The translations under genes and the position numbers were made by a program. DNA of 64,000 nt from Streptomyces gobiensis (lineage in GTDB: Bacteria > Actinomycetota > Actinomycetes > Streptomycetales > Streptomycetaceae). The notes under the pieces are model-generated. The model was not told the origin of the DNA. It was given only the letters and a program-made list of their open reading frames with translations, and made no database searches. This document shows positions 16,919-25,067 of this stretch, piece after piece (the stretch's first letter is position 1; the number at the start of each line of letters is the position of its first letter). The DNA is taken from assembly GCF_021216675.1 (NCBI RefSeq), contig NZ_CP086120.1, positions 2,214,501-2,278,500 of the forward strand. The letters are read 5' to 3'.

Positions 16919-16930
16919 CAAGCATGCTTG
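16919..16930. promoter_or_regulatory. Candidate TetR operator CAAGCATGCTTG
   Basis: A perfect 12-base palindrome 57 bases upstream of the operon's first start codon, in an AT-richer stretch expected to hold the promoter. TetR-family regulators of acyl-CoA metabolism often bind this kind of site. The TetR gene at 8522 is the obvious candidate ligand-sensor. Confidence 0.55.
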
Positions 16931-16944
16931 CTCTACTTTTCCCT

Positions 16945-17240
16945 CCGGGGCCGCGGGTGGGTTTCCCCTAACCCGGCCCCTTCCCGAAACTGGGGGCTGA
17001 CGCCCCCAGACCCCCAGCGTTGTGGGCACTCGCAGCCCCGCGAGGGGCTGTGGGTGGGCACAACACCGGCCACCGGCCCGCACCCGCCCAACCCCGGGGC
17101 CCGGGGCAAAGCCCCGGTTTCCGGGAAGGGGCGGGATACGGGGAAACCCACCCCCGGGGCGAAGCCCCGCCACGCGGCGGAGCCGCACACCGGGTACAGC
17201 CGGGAAGGGGCGGGATACGGGGACACCCTCCGGTGGCGAC
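16945..17240 (-). repeat. Long palindromic intergenic repeat, copy 4 (reverse)
   Basis: A reverse-orientation copy. It starts with the closing module (CCTTCCCGAAACTGGGGG), then GTTGTGGGCACTC, an inner hairpin AGCCCCGCGAGGGGCT and GGGTGGGCACAACACC. GGGGCAAAGCCCCGG and GCCACGCGGCGGAGCCGCA follow. The inner hairpin is identical to that of the copy at 43553. It separates the carboxylase operon promoter from the protease 3' end. Confidence 0.85.
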
Positions 17241-17250
17241 GGCGCTCGCG

Positions 17251-18153
17251 TCAGCGCTTCAGGCGCTGCTTCAGCCGCTTGCCCTCCGGGGACTCACCCA
17301 GCGTGTTCCACAGCTTGGCGGAGCTGGTGGAGGTGTAGACCCCCGGCGCCCCCTGCTCCGCACAGCCGTCGCCCCACGACACAACACCGATCTGGATGAT
17401 GTCCTCACGGCCCGGCACCTTGCGGAAGATCGGGCCACCGCTGTCGCCCTGGCAGGAGTCCTTGCCTTCCTTCCCAGCGCAGATATTGACCTTGCGGTCG
17501 TAGTCGCTGTAGGCCACCTTGCACTCGTTGTGCGAGAGGATCGGCACATTGACCTTGCGCAGCCGGTCCGGCGAGTGCGGCAGATCGGTGTCGGTGTTGC
17601 CCCAGCCGATCACGGTCGCCTTGGCACCGGGGCGGATCAGCGCGTCAGTGCCCGCCGTGGGCATCTTGATGGGCTTGATGCCCGTCACCGGCTTGGCCAG
17701 TTCGAGGAAGGCGACATCGTAGGCCTGCTCCCCCTTGGCGTAACGCGGGTGGACGACGATGCCGCCGGGGTCGCCCTCGCCCTGGGGCTTTCTGATGTTG
17801 CGGATCTGCCCTTGCTGGGCGTTGGACAGGACCGTTCGGCCGACCGCCACCTGCAGATTCTTCGGCTGCTGGTGGTCGACGCAGTGGGCGGCGGTCATGA
17901 CGACATACGGGTTGACCAGGCTGCCGCCGCAGAACTGCCGCTTCTTCGCGTTTCCTTTGCCCTTGCTCAGCAGAGCGACCATGAACGGGTAGGCGTCGTT
18001 GGACACATCGCCGCCACCGACGATGCGGGCGCCGGGCTTGGCCCGGTCCGCACCGGAAGGGGCGGCCTGAGCCGTCGGGGCAGTGGTCGCGATGAGCGCC
18101 ACCGCGGCGGTCGAGGCAAGACCAGCCGCGGCTATTCGCAGGGTGGGTCGCAT
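17251..18153 (-). CDS. Secreted trypsin-like serine protease (S1 family)
   Basis: A 300-residue secreted protease. A Sec signal peptide spans residues 1-30 (cleavage after AQA). A short propeptide leads to IVGG at 44, the expected mature N-terminus. The catalytic triad is H90 (TAAHC), D146 (YDVAFLEL) and S238 (QGDSGGP). The primary-specificity pocket residue is D232 (KDSCQGDSGG), predicting cleavage after Lys/Arg. Cysteines pair as in trypsin. ATG 18153 is preceded by GAGGAG and starts the signal peptide exactly; a longer frame upstream is spurious. The basic C-terminus (GKRLKQRLKR) is unusual and may bind polyanions. A strong promoter lies upstream. Confidence 0.93.
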   Translation of the reverse strand: MRPTLRIAAAGLASTAAVALIATTAPTAQAAPSGADRAKPGARIVGGGDVSNDAYPFMVALLSKGKGNAKKRQFCGGSLVNPYVVMTAAHCVDHQQPKNLQVAVGRTVLSNAQQGQIRNIRKPQGEGDPGGIVVHPRYAKGEQAYDVAFLELAKPVTGIKPIKMPTAGTDALIRPGAKATVIGWGNTDTDLPHSPDRLRKVNVPILSHNECKVAYSDYDRKVNICAGKEGKDSCQGDSGGPIFRKVPGREDIIQIGVVSWGDGCAEQGAPGVYTSTSSAKLWNTLGESPEGKRLKQRLKR

Positions 18154-18259
18154 AGGTGGGGTGGCTCCTCTTCCATGAGAATGGATTCCGCCAGGCGAAT
18201 GCGCACACCAAAGAGAATGCGTGAGCCCAACCTGCCCGGCACACAAGGATGTTGGGCAT

Positions 18260-18289
18260 AGATTAAGAGCAACACCGCACCTGCGTCAA
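18260..18289 (-). promoter_or_regulatory. Promoter for the secreted protease
   Basis: On the minus strand TTGACG (18289-18284) is followed 18 bases later by TAATCT (18265-18260), a good match to the housekeeping sigma consensus. This leaves an mRNA leader of about 100 bases before ATG 18153. Confidence 0.6.
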
Positions 18290-18420
18290 AGAATTCTCAG
18301 CACCGATCTCAGCACGGGGAAAGACAATTGCCGGGGCATTGGTCACGTCAGATGTTCAGACGCGGGAGCGGGCTCCGAGGTTTACTCGTTTGGTGGATAC
18401 CTTTTCTGGCGGCACGCCAG

Positions 18421-19530
18421 TCATGGCCGTCGGCCGATGGCGCCCGACCGGCTGTGGGGGATGGCCGGCGCCCGGCAGGTGCCCCGCAATACCCACCGAC
18501 CGACGGAGATTTCGGCGGTGATGCCAGGGCCGAAGCCAGCGAGCAGGCCACGCGCGGAGTCGACCGGGCTACCCTCGTCAAACAGCCTGCGCAGCGCGTC
18601 CAGCACCACCGCGCTGGCGATGTTCCCGTACTCGGCCAGCGTGGCACGGCTGAAACGGAACGCCTCGGACGGCACCCCCAGAATGCGGCTGAGGTCATCC
18701 AGAATCCGTGGACCACCCGCGTGGATGATGTAGAAGTCCAGTTCAGAGGCGTCCCAGCCATGCTGGGCGGCGAGGCTCCGCAGGGCTGGCGCCAGCGGTT
18801 CCATGGTCGTCGGCACCCGTTTGTCCAGCATGAAGTGGAATCCGGTGGCGCGGACCCGGTAGGCGATCCAGTCCTCGGTGTCCGGCACCAGATACGAGCC
18901 GTTGCGCTCCAGCGCCATGCCCGTACCACCCTGTCCGCGCACCACCGCGGCGGCCAGGCCGTCCCCGAACAGGCCGTTGGACAGCAGGTTCCCGACGCCG
19001 AGATCCGTGGGCTGGTAACACAGTGAGCAGAACTCACAGCAGACGATGAGGGCATTGGCATCGGGGTAGGCCGTACAGAAATCATGTGCGCGATTGATCG
19101 CCGCGCCACCGGCGGCACAGCCGAGCTGGGCGATGGGCAGCTGGCGGGTGTCGCTCGAGAAGTCCATGGTGTTGATCATCCACGCCGTCATCGACGGCAT
19201 CATGAAGCCGGTGCACGAGACGTAAATGATCAAGTCGATGTCGGCGGTGCGGAGTCCGGCGTCGTCCAGCGCACGGTAGATGACCGCCGGAACGCGTGCC
19301 TTTGCCTCGGCTTCGTAGAGCGCGTTACGTGCTTCAAACCCGGGATGCCGCAGCGTCTCTTCGATCGGTTGCAGAATATGCCGCTTCTGTACTCCCGTGT
19401 TCTCAATCAACCGCAGCGCCAGGCCCAGCTGTGGATGGTCAGCGTGCACAGAGCGGGCCAGATCGAGGGTCTGCTCCATGGTGATCACAAACTCTGGAAC
19501 GGAAACAGCAGGCCTGCACAGAGTCGCCAT
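18421..19530 (-). CDS. rppA: Type III polyketide synthase RppA (1,3,6,8-tetrahydroxynaphthalene synthase)
   Basis: A 369-residue chalcone-synthase-fold enzyme that condenses five malonyl-CoA into 1,3,6,8-tetrahydroxynaphthalene, the precursor of melanin-like and flaviolin pigments. The N-terminus MATLCRPA and the whole chain align with S. griseus RppA. The triad is at the conserved positions C138 (QLGCAAGG), H270 (YIIHAGG) and N303 (EYGNIAS). The C-terminal tail (about 20 residues after SVGRWVL) is longer than in S. griseus RppA. ATG 19530 follows a GA-rich ribosome site. The upstream region (19531-19695) is AT-richer than its surroundings. The CYP158-like P450 at 22658 is the expected oxidative partner. 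Confidence 0.95.
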   Translation of the reverse strand: MATLCRPAVSVPEFVITMEQTLDLARSVHADHPQLGLALRLIENTGVQKRHILQPIEETLRHPGFEARNALYEAEAKARVPAVIYRALDDAGLRTADIDLIIYVSCTGFMMPSMTAWMINTMDFSSDTRQLPIAQLGCAAGGAAINRAHDFCTAYPDANALIVCCEFCSLCYQPTDLGVGNLLSNGLFGDGLAAAVVRGQGGTGMALERNGSYLVPDTEDWIAYRVRATGFHFMLDKRVPTTMEPLAPALRSLAAQHGWDASELDFYIIHAGGPRILDDLSRILGVPSEAFRFSRATLAEYGNIASAVVLDALRRLFDEGSPVDSARGLLAGFGPGITAEISVGRWVLRGTCRAPAIPHSRSGAIGRRP

Positions 19531-19695
19531 AATGCGGTATCTTCCCCCTCGCCTCAGCCCCGGAGCGTGGTCAAAGCCCCGTGGTTCACGCCCGCTTGTT
19601 CATGCCCACTTCCGAATTTTGGAATATGTCGGACGGAAATCCCACAAAAATCTCTGAAACTAACTCGATGGGATGACGCTTACCGCCCCAGCCGT

Positions 19696-22512
19696 CTACA
19701 ACCGTTCGGCCAACACCTCCGCGAGATGACGGGCATGAGCGCCACCGAGCTGGGCGAGCTGGGTGCGGCAGGAGTAGCCGTCGGCAAGCAGCTCGGCCCG
19801 TGGGTCGGCCCGTCGTACAGCGGGCAGGAGCTGGTCCTCGGCGCAGGCCCGGGAGACCTCGAAATGGCCTTTCTCAAAGCCGAAGTTCCCCGCGAGCCCA
19901 CAGCAGCCGGTGGACAGCTGACCGGTCAGCCCGGCCCGTTCCCGCAGTCGGCGGTCGGCGGCGTCGCCGATGACCGCGTGCTGGTGACAGTGGGTCTGTC
20001 CGGCCACCGGCCGGTCAACGCGCGGCGGCTCCCATTCCGGGGCGTACTCCTCCAGGGTCTGTGCGAAGGTTCGTACGGCCGAAGCGAGTTCCCGGGCGCG
20101 TGAATCCTCCGGCAGCAGCTCGGGCAGATCAGTGCGGAGCGCCGCCGCGCAGGGCGGCTCCAGTACGGCAACGGGAAGCCCGGCGGCCAGGGCCGGTTCC
20201 ATCCGGTCCAGGGTGCGGCGCAGCACCTTACGGGCCCGGTCGAGCTGGCCGGTGGAGACATAGGTGAGGCCGCAGCAGACCGGCTCCGGCGGGACCGTAA
20301 TGCGGAGCCCGGCCTGTTCGAGGACCTCAACCGCCGCCGATCCGGCCTCCGGAGAGAGGTAGTTGGTAAAGGTGTCCGGCCACAGCACGACCCGCTGACC
20401 GGCCGCCTCCCGCTCCCCCTCCCGCCCCCGCCACCACCGGGTGAAGGGCGTACGGGCCAGCGGCGGAACAGCACGCTCGGGTGTGATGCCACCCATCCGC
20501 TTGGCCAGCGCCGCCAGCGGAGTGCTGGCCGCCGCGTTCAGCAGCGGGGCCACCCGGCCGGCCGCCGCCAGCCGCAGCCACAGCGGCAGCCAGCCCATCG
20601 AATAGTGCGCCATCGGGCGGCGTCGGCCCGCGTAGTGGTGAGAGAGAAACTCTGCCTTGTACGTGGCCATATCCACGCCGACCGGGCAGTCGCTCTTGCA
20701 CCCCTTGCAGGACAGACAGAGATCGAGCGCCTCGTACACCTCCCGCGACCGCCAGCCATCGGTGATGACGTCCCCCGCCAGCATCTCGTGCAGCAGCCGG
20801 GCCCGCCCCCGCGTCGAGTGCTGCTCGGCACCGGTCGCCCGGAAGGACGGGCACATCACATTCGCACCGGCAGTCGTATTACGGCACTTGGCGACCCCGA
20901 CACAGCGGCGGACGGCGGCCGAGAAGTCGCCACCGTCTTGCGGATAGGCGAAGGCCACGTCCACCGGCTCCTGCGGCAGCACGGCGAAGCGGAGGTTCTC
21001 GTCGATACGGTGCGGCCGGGCCAGCATTCCCGGATTGAGCTTGCCCGCCGGGTCCCAGAGATCCTTGAAACGGCCGAAGAGGGCGACCATCTCCTCGCCG
21101 TACATCTTCGGCAGCAGCTCAGCCCGCGCCTGCCCATCGCCGTGCTCCCCCGACAGCGAGCCGCCATGCGCGACCACGACATCGGCGAGGTCGTACGAGA
21201 AGCGCCGGAACCGCTCGATGCCCTCCTCGCTCAGCAGATCGAAGTCGATCCGCACATGAATGCACCCGTCCCCGAAGTGCCCATACGGCAGCCCGCGCAG
21301 CTCGTAGTCGCGCAACAGCGCCCGGAAGTCCCGGAGATACGCCCCCAGCCGCTTCGGCGGCACCGCGCAGTCCTCCCAGCCGGGCCAGGCCTCGGAGCCG
21401 TCCGGCATCCGGGTCGCCGTGCCGGACGCGTCCTCCCGGATACGCCACAGGGCACGCTGCTCCGCCGCCTTCGTGACCAGGGCATAGTCACCGGCACCAT
21501 CAGCGACAGCGGCCCGGCACAGCGCCTCCGCCCGCCACCGTGCCTCCTCCGGGCTGTCACCCCCCACCTCCACGAACAGCCAGGCTCCGCCCCCCGGCAG
21601 CGGGGCCCGCGCGGCCTTCCCCACCAGGTCACTGGCCATGCCCTCCACGGTGAGCGGCTCGAACGGCAGCAGCCCGGCCGCCGCCTCCGCCGCCCCGCTC
21701 TCGTCCCCGTAACCCAGCACCGCCAGCACCCGGGCCCCCGGGGCCGCCACCAGCCCGACGGTCGCCTCGGTCAGCACACCCAGGGTGCCCTCACTCCCCG
21801 TATAGGCGCGGGCCCAGTCCTCCCCCTTCTCCGGCAGCAGCTCATCCAGCGCGTACCCGGAGATCCGCCGTGGCAGCTCCGGAAATCCCGTCCGCAGCCG
21901 TGCCAGCTCTCCCCGCACCAGCTCCAGCCCGCCCTCGCGCAGCCGCGCGGGGACACCGTCCCCACCCGGGCTGAGGCGCGCCCGCTCACCCCCGTAGGTC
22001 AGGACGGTCAACTCCCGCACATTGTCAGCGGTAGTCCCCCAGGCCACCGAATGGGACCCGCACGCGTTGTTCCCCACCATCCCCCCGAGGGTGCAGCGGC
22101 TGTGCGTCGACGGATCAGGGCCGAAGGTGAGCCCGTACCGCCCCGCCGCCGACCGCAGCTCATCAAGGATCACCCCCGGCTGCACCACGGCGGTCCGTGT
22201 CTCCGCGTCAATCTCCACGATCCGGTTCATATGGCGGGTGAAGTCCAGTACGACCCCTGCCCCCGTGGCCTGCCCGGCAATGGACGTACCGGTCCCCCGT
22301 GCCACCACCGGCACGCCGCGCTGCCGGCACACCGCGAGCGCCGCGGCGACGTCCTCATCGTCACGGGGCACGACGACGCCGACCGGGACCCGGCGGTAGT
22401 TGGAGGCGTCCATCGTCATCAGGGCCCTGCTCGCCGCGTCGAACTCCACTTCGCCCCGCACAACCTCGCGAAGCTCAGCCGCCAATCCCGTGATATCCCG
22501 TTCCTCAGTCAT
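19696..22512 (-). CDS. FAD-linked oxidase / Fe-S protein fusion (GlcD-GlcF-like, D-2-hydroxyacid dehydrogenase)
   Basis: A 938-residue fusion. The N-terminal PCMH-type FAD domain (about 30-260) has VPVVARGTGTSIAGQATGAG and TLGGMVGNNACGSHSVAWGT. An FAD-linked oxidase C-terminal domain runs to about 510. A ferredoxin-like cluster motif CLSCKGCKSDCP follows near 595, and two cysteine-rich CCG domains (VCCGLTYV and GCCGLAGN) end the protein. This architecture matches D-lactate or D-2-hydroxyglutarate dehydrogenases that feed electrons to the respiratory chain. ATG 22512 (MTEERDI) is the family start, although its GGGAG is unusually close. It lies between rppA and the P450, on rppA's strand; a role in the pigment pathway is unproven. 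Confidence 0.88.
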   Translation of the reverse strand: MTEERDITGLAAELREVVRGEVEFDAASRALMTMDASNYRRVPVGVVVPRDDEDVAAALAVCRQRGVPVVARGTGTSIAGQATGAGVVLDFTRHMNRIVEIDAETRTAVVQPGVILDELRSAAGRYGLTFGPDPSTHSRCTLGGMVGNNACGSHSVAWGTTADNVRELTVLTYGGERARLSPGGDGVPARLREGGLELVRGELARLRTGFPELPRRISGYALDELLPEKGEDWARAYTGSEGTLGVLTEATVGLVAAPGARVLAVLGYGDESGAAEAAAGLLPFEPLTVEGMASDLVGKAARAPLPGGGAWLFVEVGGDSPEEARWRAEALCRAAVADGAGDYALVTKAAEQRALWRIREDASGTATRMPDGSEAWPGWEDCAVPPKRLGAYLRDFRALLRDYELRGLPYGHFGDGCIHVRIDFDLLSEEGIERFRRFSYDLADVVVAHGGSLSGEHGDGQARAELLPKMYGEEMVALFGRFKDLWDPAGKLNPGMLARPHRIDENLRFAVLPQEPVDVAFAYPQDGGDFSAAVRRCVGVAKCRNTTAGANVMCPSFRATGAEQHSTRGRARLLHEMLAGDVITDGWRSREVYEALDLCLSCKGCKSDCPVGVDMATYKAEFLSHHYAGRRRPMAHYSMGWLPLWLRLAAAGRVAPLLNAAASTPLAALAKRMGGITPERAVPPLARTPFTRWWRGREGEREAAGQRVVLWPDTFTNYLSPEAGSAAVEVLEQAGLRITVPPEPVCCGLTYVSTGQLDRARKVLRRTLDRMEPALAAGLPVAVLEPPCAAALRTDLPELLPEDSRARELASAVRTFAQTLEEYAPEWEPPRVDRPVAGQTHCHQHAVIGDAADRRLRERAGLTGQLSTGCCGLAGNFGFEKGHFEVSRACAEDQLLPAVRRADPRAELLADGYSCRTQLAQLGGAHARHLAEVLAERL

Positions 22513-22657
22513 GCTCCCAGCGTGCCCCCACACACGCCGTCCAGCGCGCGCACTCACCGATGCGCTTCCCATATGGGTTAATTCACCGCTACGCAGACAT
22601 GAGTGGCCTTCCCTATGGGGAGAGTTGGACCGCTTTGCCCCCAAAGGAGGTTCAGTC
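22513..22657. promoter_or_regulatory. Divergent promoter region of oxidoreductase and P450
   Basis: A 145-base region with a perfect palindrome CCCATATGGG (22568-22577) and a related CCCTATGGGG (22611-22620), about 40 bases apart. Together they may be a paired operator. AAAGGAGG at 22643-22650 is the P450 ribosome site. Confidence 0.4.
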
Positions 22658-23863
22658 ATGAATACATCCAGCTCCGTACCGACATGCTCCTTCACCCATG
22701 TCACCGCTCTGGAATTCGACCCGCAGCTGCGACAGCTCATGACCGAGGCCCCGCTCACCCGTATCCGCATGCCGTACGGCCAGGGCACCGCATGGCTCGC
22801 CACCAGGTACGACGACGTCCGTACCGTCACCAGCGACCGCCGTTTCAGCCGCAAGGCCGTCACCGGCCGCGACTTCCCGCGGATGACTCCGGAACCGATC
22901 GTCCAGGACGAAGCGATCAACCTCATGGACCCTCCGGAGCACAGCCGGCTCCGGCGACTGGTCGCCAAGGGATTCACCACCCGGCATGTCGAGCAGCTGC
23001 GGCCCAGGACCCAGCAGACCGTGGACAGCCTGCTCGACGCCATGGAGGAACACGGACCGCCCGCCGACGTCGCCGCGCACCTGGCGGCACACCTTCCCCT
23101 CACCACCATCTGCGAACTCCTGGACGTCCCCGAGGCCGACCGGCCGGAGCTGCGGCGCAACGCCGTCGCCCTGATGAGTACCGGACGAGCCGACCGCGAT
23201 GGCCAGCTGACCGCCAAGGCCGCGCTGCGCTCCTACTTCACGGAGCTCACCGCCCGGCGGCGCCGCGAGCCTGGCGAGGACCTGCTCAGCACGCTGGCGC
23301 AGGCGCGGGACGGAGCGGAGGTGCTGGACGACGAGGAGCTGGCGGTGATGGGCATGGTCCTGCTCCTCACCGGACACGACACCACCACGTATCAGATCAG
23401 CAACATCACCTACACCCTGCTCACCCACCCTGAGCAGCTGGCCAAGCTACGCGCCGACCCGGAGCTGCTGCCGCAGGCCCTCCAGGAGCTGCTGCGATTC
23501 ATCCCCTTCCGCAAGGGGGTTGGGATCCCGCGGATCGCCACCGAAGACGTCGAGCTGGGCGGCGTGACCATCCGCGAGGGCGACACCGTCCATGTGTCCT
23601 ACCTGGCCGCCAACCGCGACTCGGAGACCTTCGACCACCCCGAGGAGCTGGACCTGGAGCGGGACGGTACGGCGCATATGACCTTCGGCTGGGGCAGCCA
23701 CCACTGCATCGGCTCCCATCTGGCCCTCATGGAGCTTGAGGTCGCCATCGGGACGCTGCTGACCCGCTACCCGGCACTGCGGCTGGCGGTCCCGCCGGGC
23801 GAGGTCAAGTGGAACACCAGCTCCATCTGGCGCTACCCCCTGGCCCTCCCGGTCACGTGGTGA
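22658..23863 (+). CDS. Cytochrome P450, CYP158-like
   Basis: A 401-residue soluble actinobacterial P450. The I-helix motif GHDTT is at 239-243. The K-helix region is ELLRFIPFRKGVG, and the heme loop FGWGSHHCIG has the axial Cys at 350. The ending ALPVTW is the same as in S. coelicolor CYP158A2, which couples flaviolin units made from the RppA product. Placement next to rppA supports the same role: oxidative dimerisation of flaviolin or tetrahydroxynaphthalene into pigment. ATG 22658 is seven bases after AAAGGAGG. In other species this P450 directly follows rppA; here it is divergent and separated by 2.8 kb. Confidence 0.9.
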   Translation: MNTSSSVPTCSFTHVTALEFDPQLRQLMTEAPLTRIRMPYGQGTAWLATRYDDVRTVTSDRRFSRKAVTGRDFPRMTPEPIVQDEAINLMDPPEHSRLRRLVAKGFTTRHVEQLRPRTQQTVDSLLDAMEEHGPPADVAAHLAAHLPLTTICELLDVPEADRPELRRNAVALMSTGRADRDGQLTAKAALRSYFTELTARRRREPGEDLLSTLAQARDGAEVLDDEELAVMGMVLLLTGHDTTTYQISNITYTLLTHPEQLAKLRADPELLPQALQELLRFIPFRKGVGIPRIATEDVELGGVTIREGDTVHVSYLAANRDSETFDHPEELDLERDGTAHMTFGWGSHHCIGSHLALMELEVAIGTLLTRYPALRLAVPPGEVKWNTSSIWRYPLALPVTW

Positions 23864-23884
23864 CGCGGATGCGTCGCCTCACCC

Positions 23885-24080
23885 GCCTTCCGCCGGTGGG
23901 TGGGTCGGGGGTGGTCCGGGGTGGGCCGTTCCGGACCCATGATTTACGGCCCGACGCGCGGCGGCGTTGAGTCAACCGGTTAAGCCCCTGTCGGCCCACA
24001 AATCACGGGCAAGCGTCCGGAACAACCCACCCCTCCCCCAGCCTGGCGGCTGGGAGGTGCCCCCACCCCACCCCCTCACG
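23885..24080. repeat. Long palindromic element, left copy
   Basis: Inverted arms TTCCGGAC (23929-23936) and GTCCGGAA (24015-24022), with further pairing CATGATTTACGGCCCGAC against GTCGGCCCACAAATCACG, enclose a 34-base centre. Outer parts are rich in GGGTGGGT/ACCCACCC. A nearly identical element lies in inverted orientation at 26296-26463. The left copy has an extra 29-base hairpin (CCAGCCTGGCGGCTGG) that the right copy lacks. Confidence 0.8.
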
Positions 24081-24141
24081 TAGCGGCCCGCTCACCTGCG
24101 GCTGCGCGGCTACGGGCTGACGGTACGTACCGGGTCAAGCA

Positions 24142-24324
24142 GTGGGGCCCCGTGACCTCTTCGCCGAGCTGGCTGACGCCGCCGCGTGGTGGCGTAACGC
24201 CGGGCGTCCGGAAGTCTCCCGGTTCGGTGTCACGGTCGCGGCCGACAGCGAAACGGTGTGGCTCGATTCGCCGGACAACCCAGTAGCTGGCGAGCCGCCA
24301 TCAGGCCACGCAGTGGGTCACTAA
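24142..24324 (+). pseudogene. C-terminal remnant of a methyltransferase-like gene
   Basis: About 60 codons (GPRDLFAELADAAAWWRNAG, then RPEVSRFGVTVAADSETVWL) resemble the C-terminus of protein-L-isoaspartate methyltransferase-like proteins common in Streptomyces RiPP loci. The frame has no ribosome site, is closed by TGA at 24118-24120, and lacks the whole catalytic domain. The preceding bases in another frame (LRLRGYGLTVRTG) may be more of the same gene after a frameshift. It is best read as a decayed fragment left next to the palindromic element. Confidence 0.45.
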
Positions 24325-24983
24325 GGGCTATACGGGCCGCCCACGGCCCAGGCCTGGTGCATCGCGTCGGCAAAGGCCGCCGCGATGCGGTGCTCGCCGC
24401 TCGGTGACGGGTGGGTGCCGTCGTAGGTGTCGCGGTGGATGTCGTAGTCCGGTGGTGCTGAGGCCAGGAGGAGGGGGGAGGCGGGTGTGGAGTGGTCGGC
24501 GACTGCCTTGGCCAGGAGTTCGTTGAAGCGCTCGCACTCCGTACCGAAGTCGGGGTCCGACTCGGCGCGGATATTGGGTATGACCGGCAGCAGTACCGCC
24601 TGCACATCCGGTTTGGCCGAGCGGGCCTCCGTGATGAAGCGGTGGACGTTCGCGGCGGTCTGCTCGGCGTTCGTATAGAAGCCGAGGTCTATCAGGCCGA
24701 GGGAGACCAGCAGCGTGTGGGGCCGGTGGATGCGGACGGCGTCAGCGATCAAGGGGGTCATCTGCAGCCACCCCTCGCCCCAGCCGGCGAGATGGTGCCG
24801 GGCGCGCTCCGGGAAGCCGGGGTCGCCGTAGTCGTAGGAATCCCCGAACAGCGCGTCACGCGGCCCGACGAGCCGGAACGGCCCGCCGTACGTGCGGCAC
24901 AGGTGCTGCCAGAGGCGGTAGCGCCAGGTGAAGTCGCCGGCGCTACCGATCGTCATCGAGTCGCCGACGCACATGATCCGCAC
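24321..24983 (-). CDS. SGNH/GDSL-type hydrolase, atypical
   Basis: A cytoplasmic SGNH-fold hydrolase of about 220 residues. Block I is CVGDSMTIG with the nucleophile Ser, and block V is DGTHPSPSGE with the Asp-x-x-His pair. The Gly of block II falls in DYGDPGFPE. Block III, normally GxND, reads SLGLIDLGF, so the oxyanion Asn is missing. No signal peptide is seen when GTG 24983 (preceded by GGGAAG) or ATG 24974 is used. Candidate substrates include acyl or acetyl esters; none can be assigned. It is divergent from the secreted beta-propeller gene, and both are enclosed by the inverted elements. Confidence 0.8.
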   Translation of the reverse strand: MRIMCVGDSMTIGSAGDFTWRYRLWQHLCRTYGGPFRLVGPRDALFGDSYDYGDPGFPERARHHLAGWGEGWLQMTPLIADAVRIHRPHTLLVSLGLIDLGFYTNAEQTAANVHRFITEARSAKPDVQAVLLPVIPNIRAESDPDFGTECERFNELLAKAVADHSTPASPLLLASAPPDYDIHRDTYDGTHPSPSGEHRIAAAFADAMHQAWAVGGPYSP

Positions 24984-25067
24984 TGGGTCATCTTCCCGGA
25001 TAACCACCCTGACCTCGACGTGATGCCGGTCACGCGGCATTTCGCTGGGAGTGGCAGGCTTAGCACC

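Noticed and set aside
22568..22577. CCCATATGGG as a proven operator
   Set aside because: Only a short palindrome, found next to one similar motif. It is listed as part of the promoter region but not claimed as a known regulator site.
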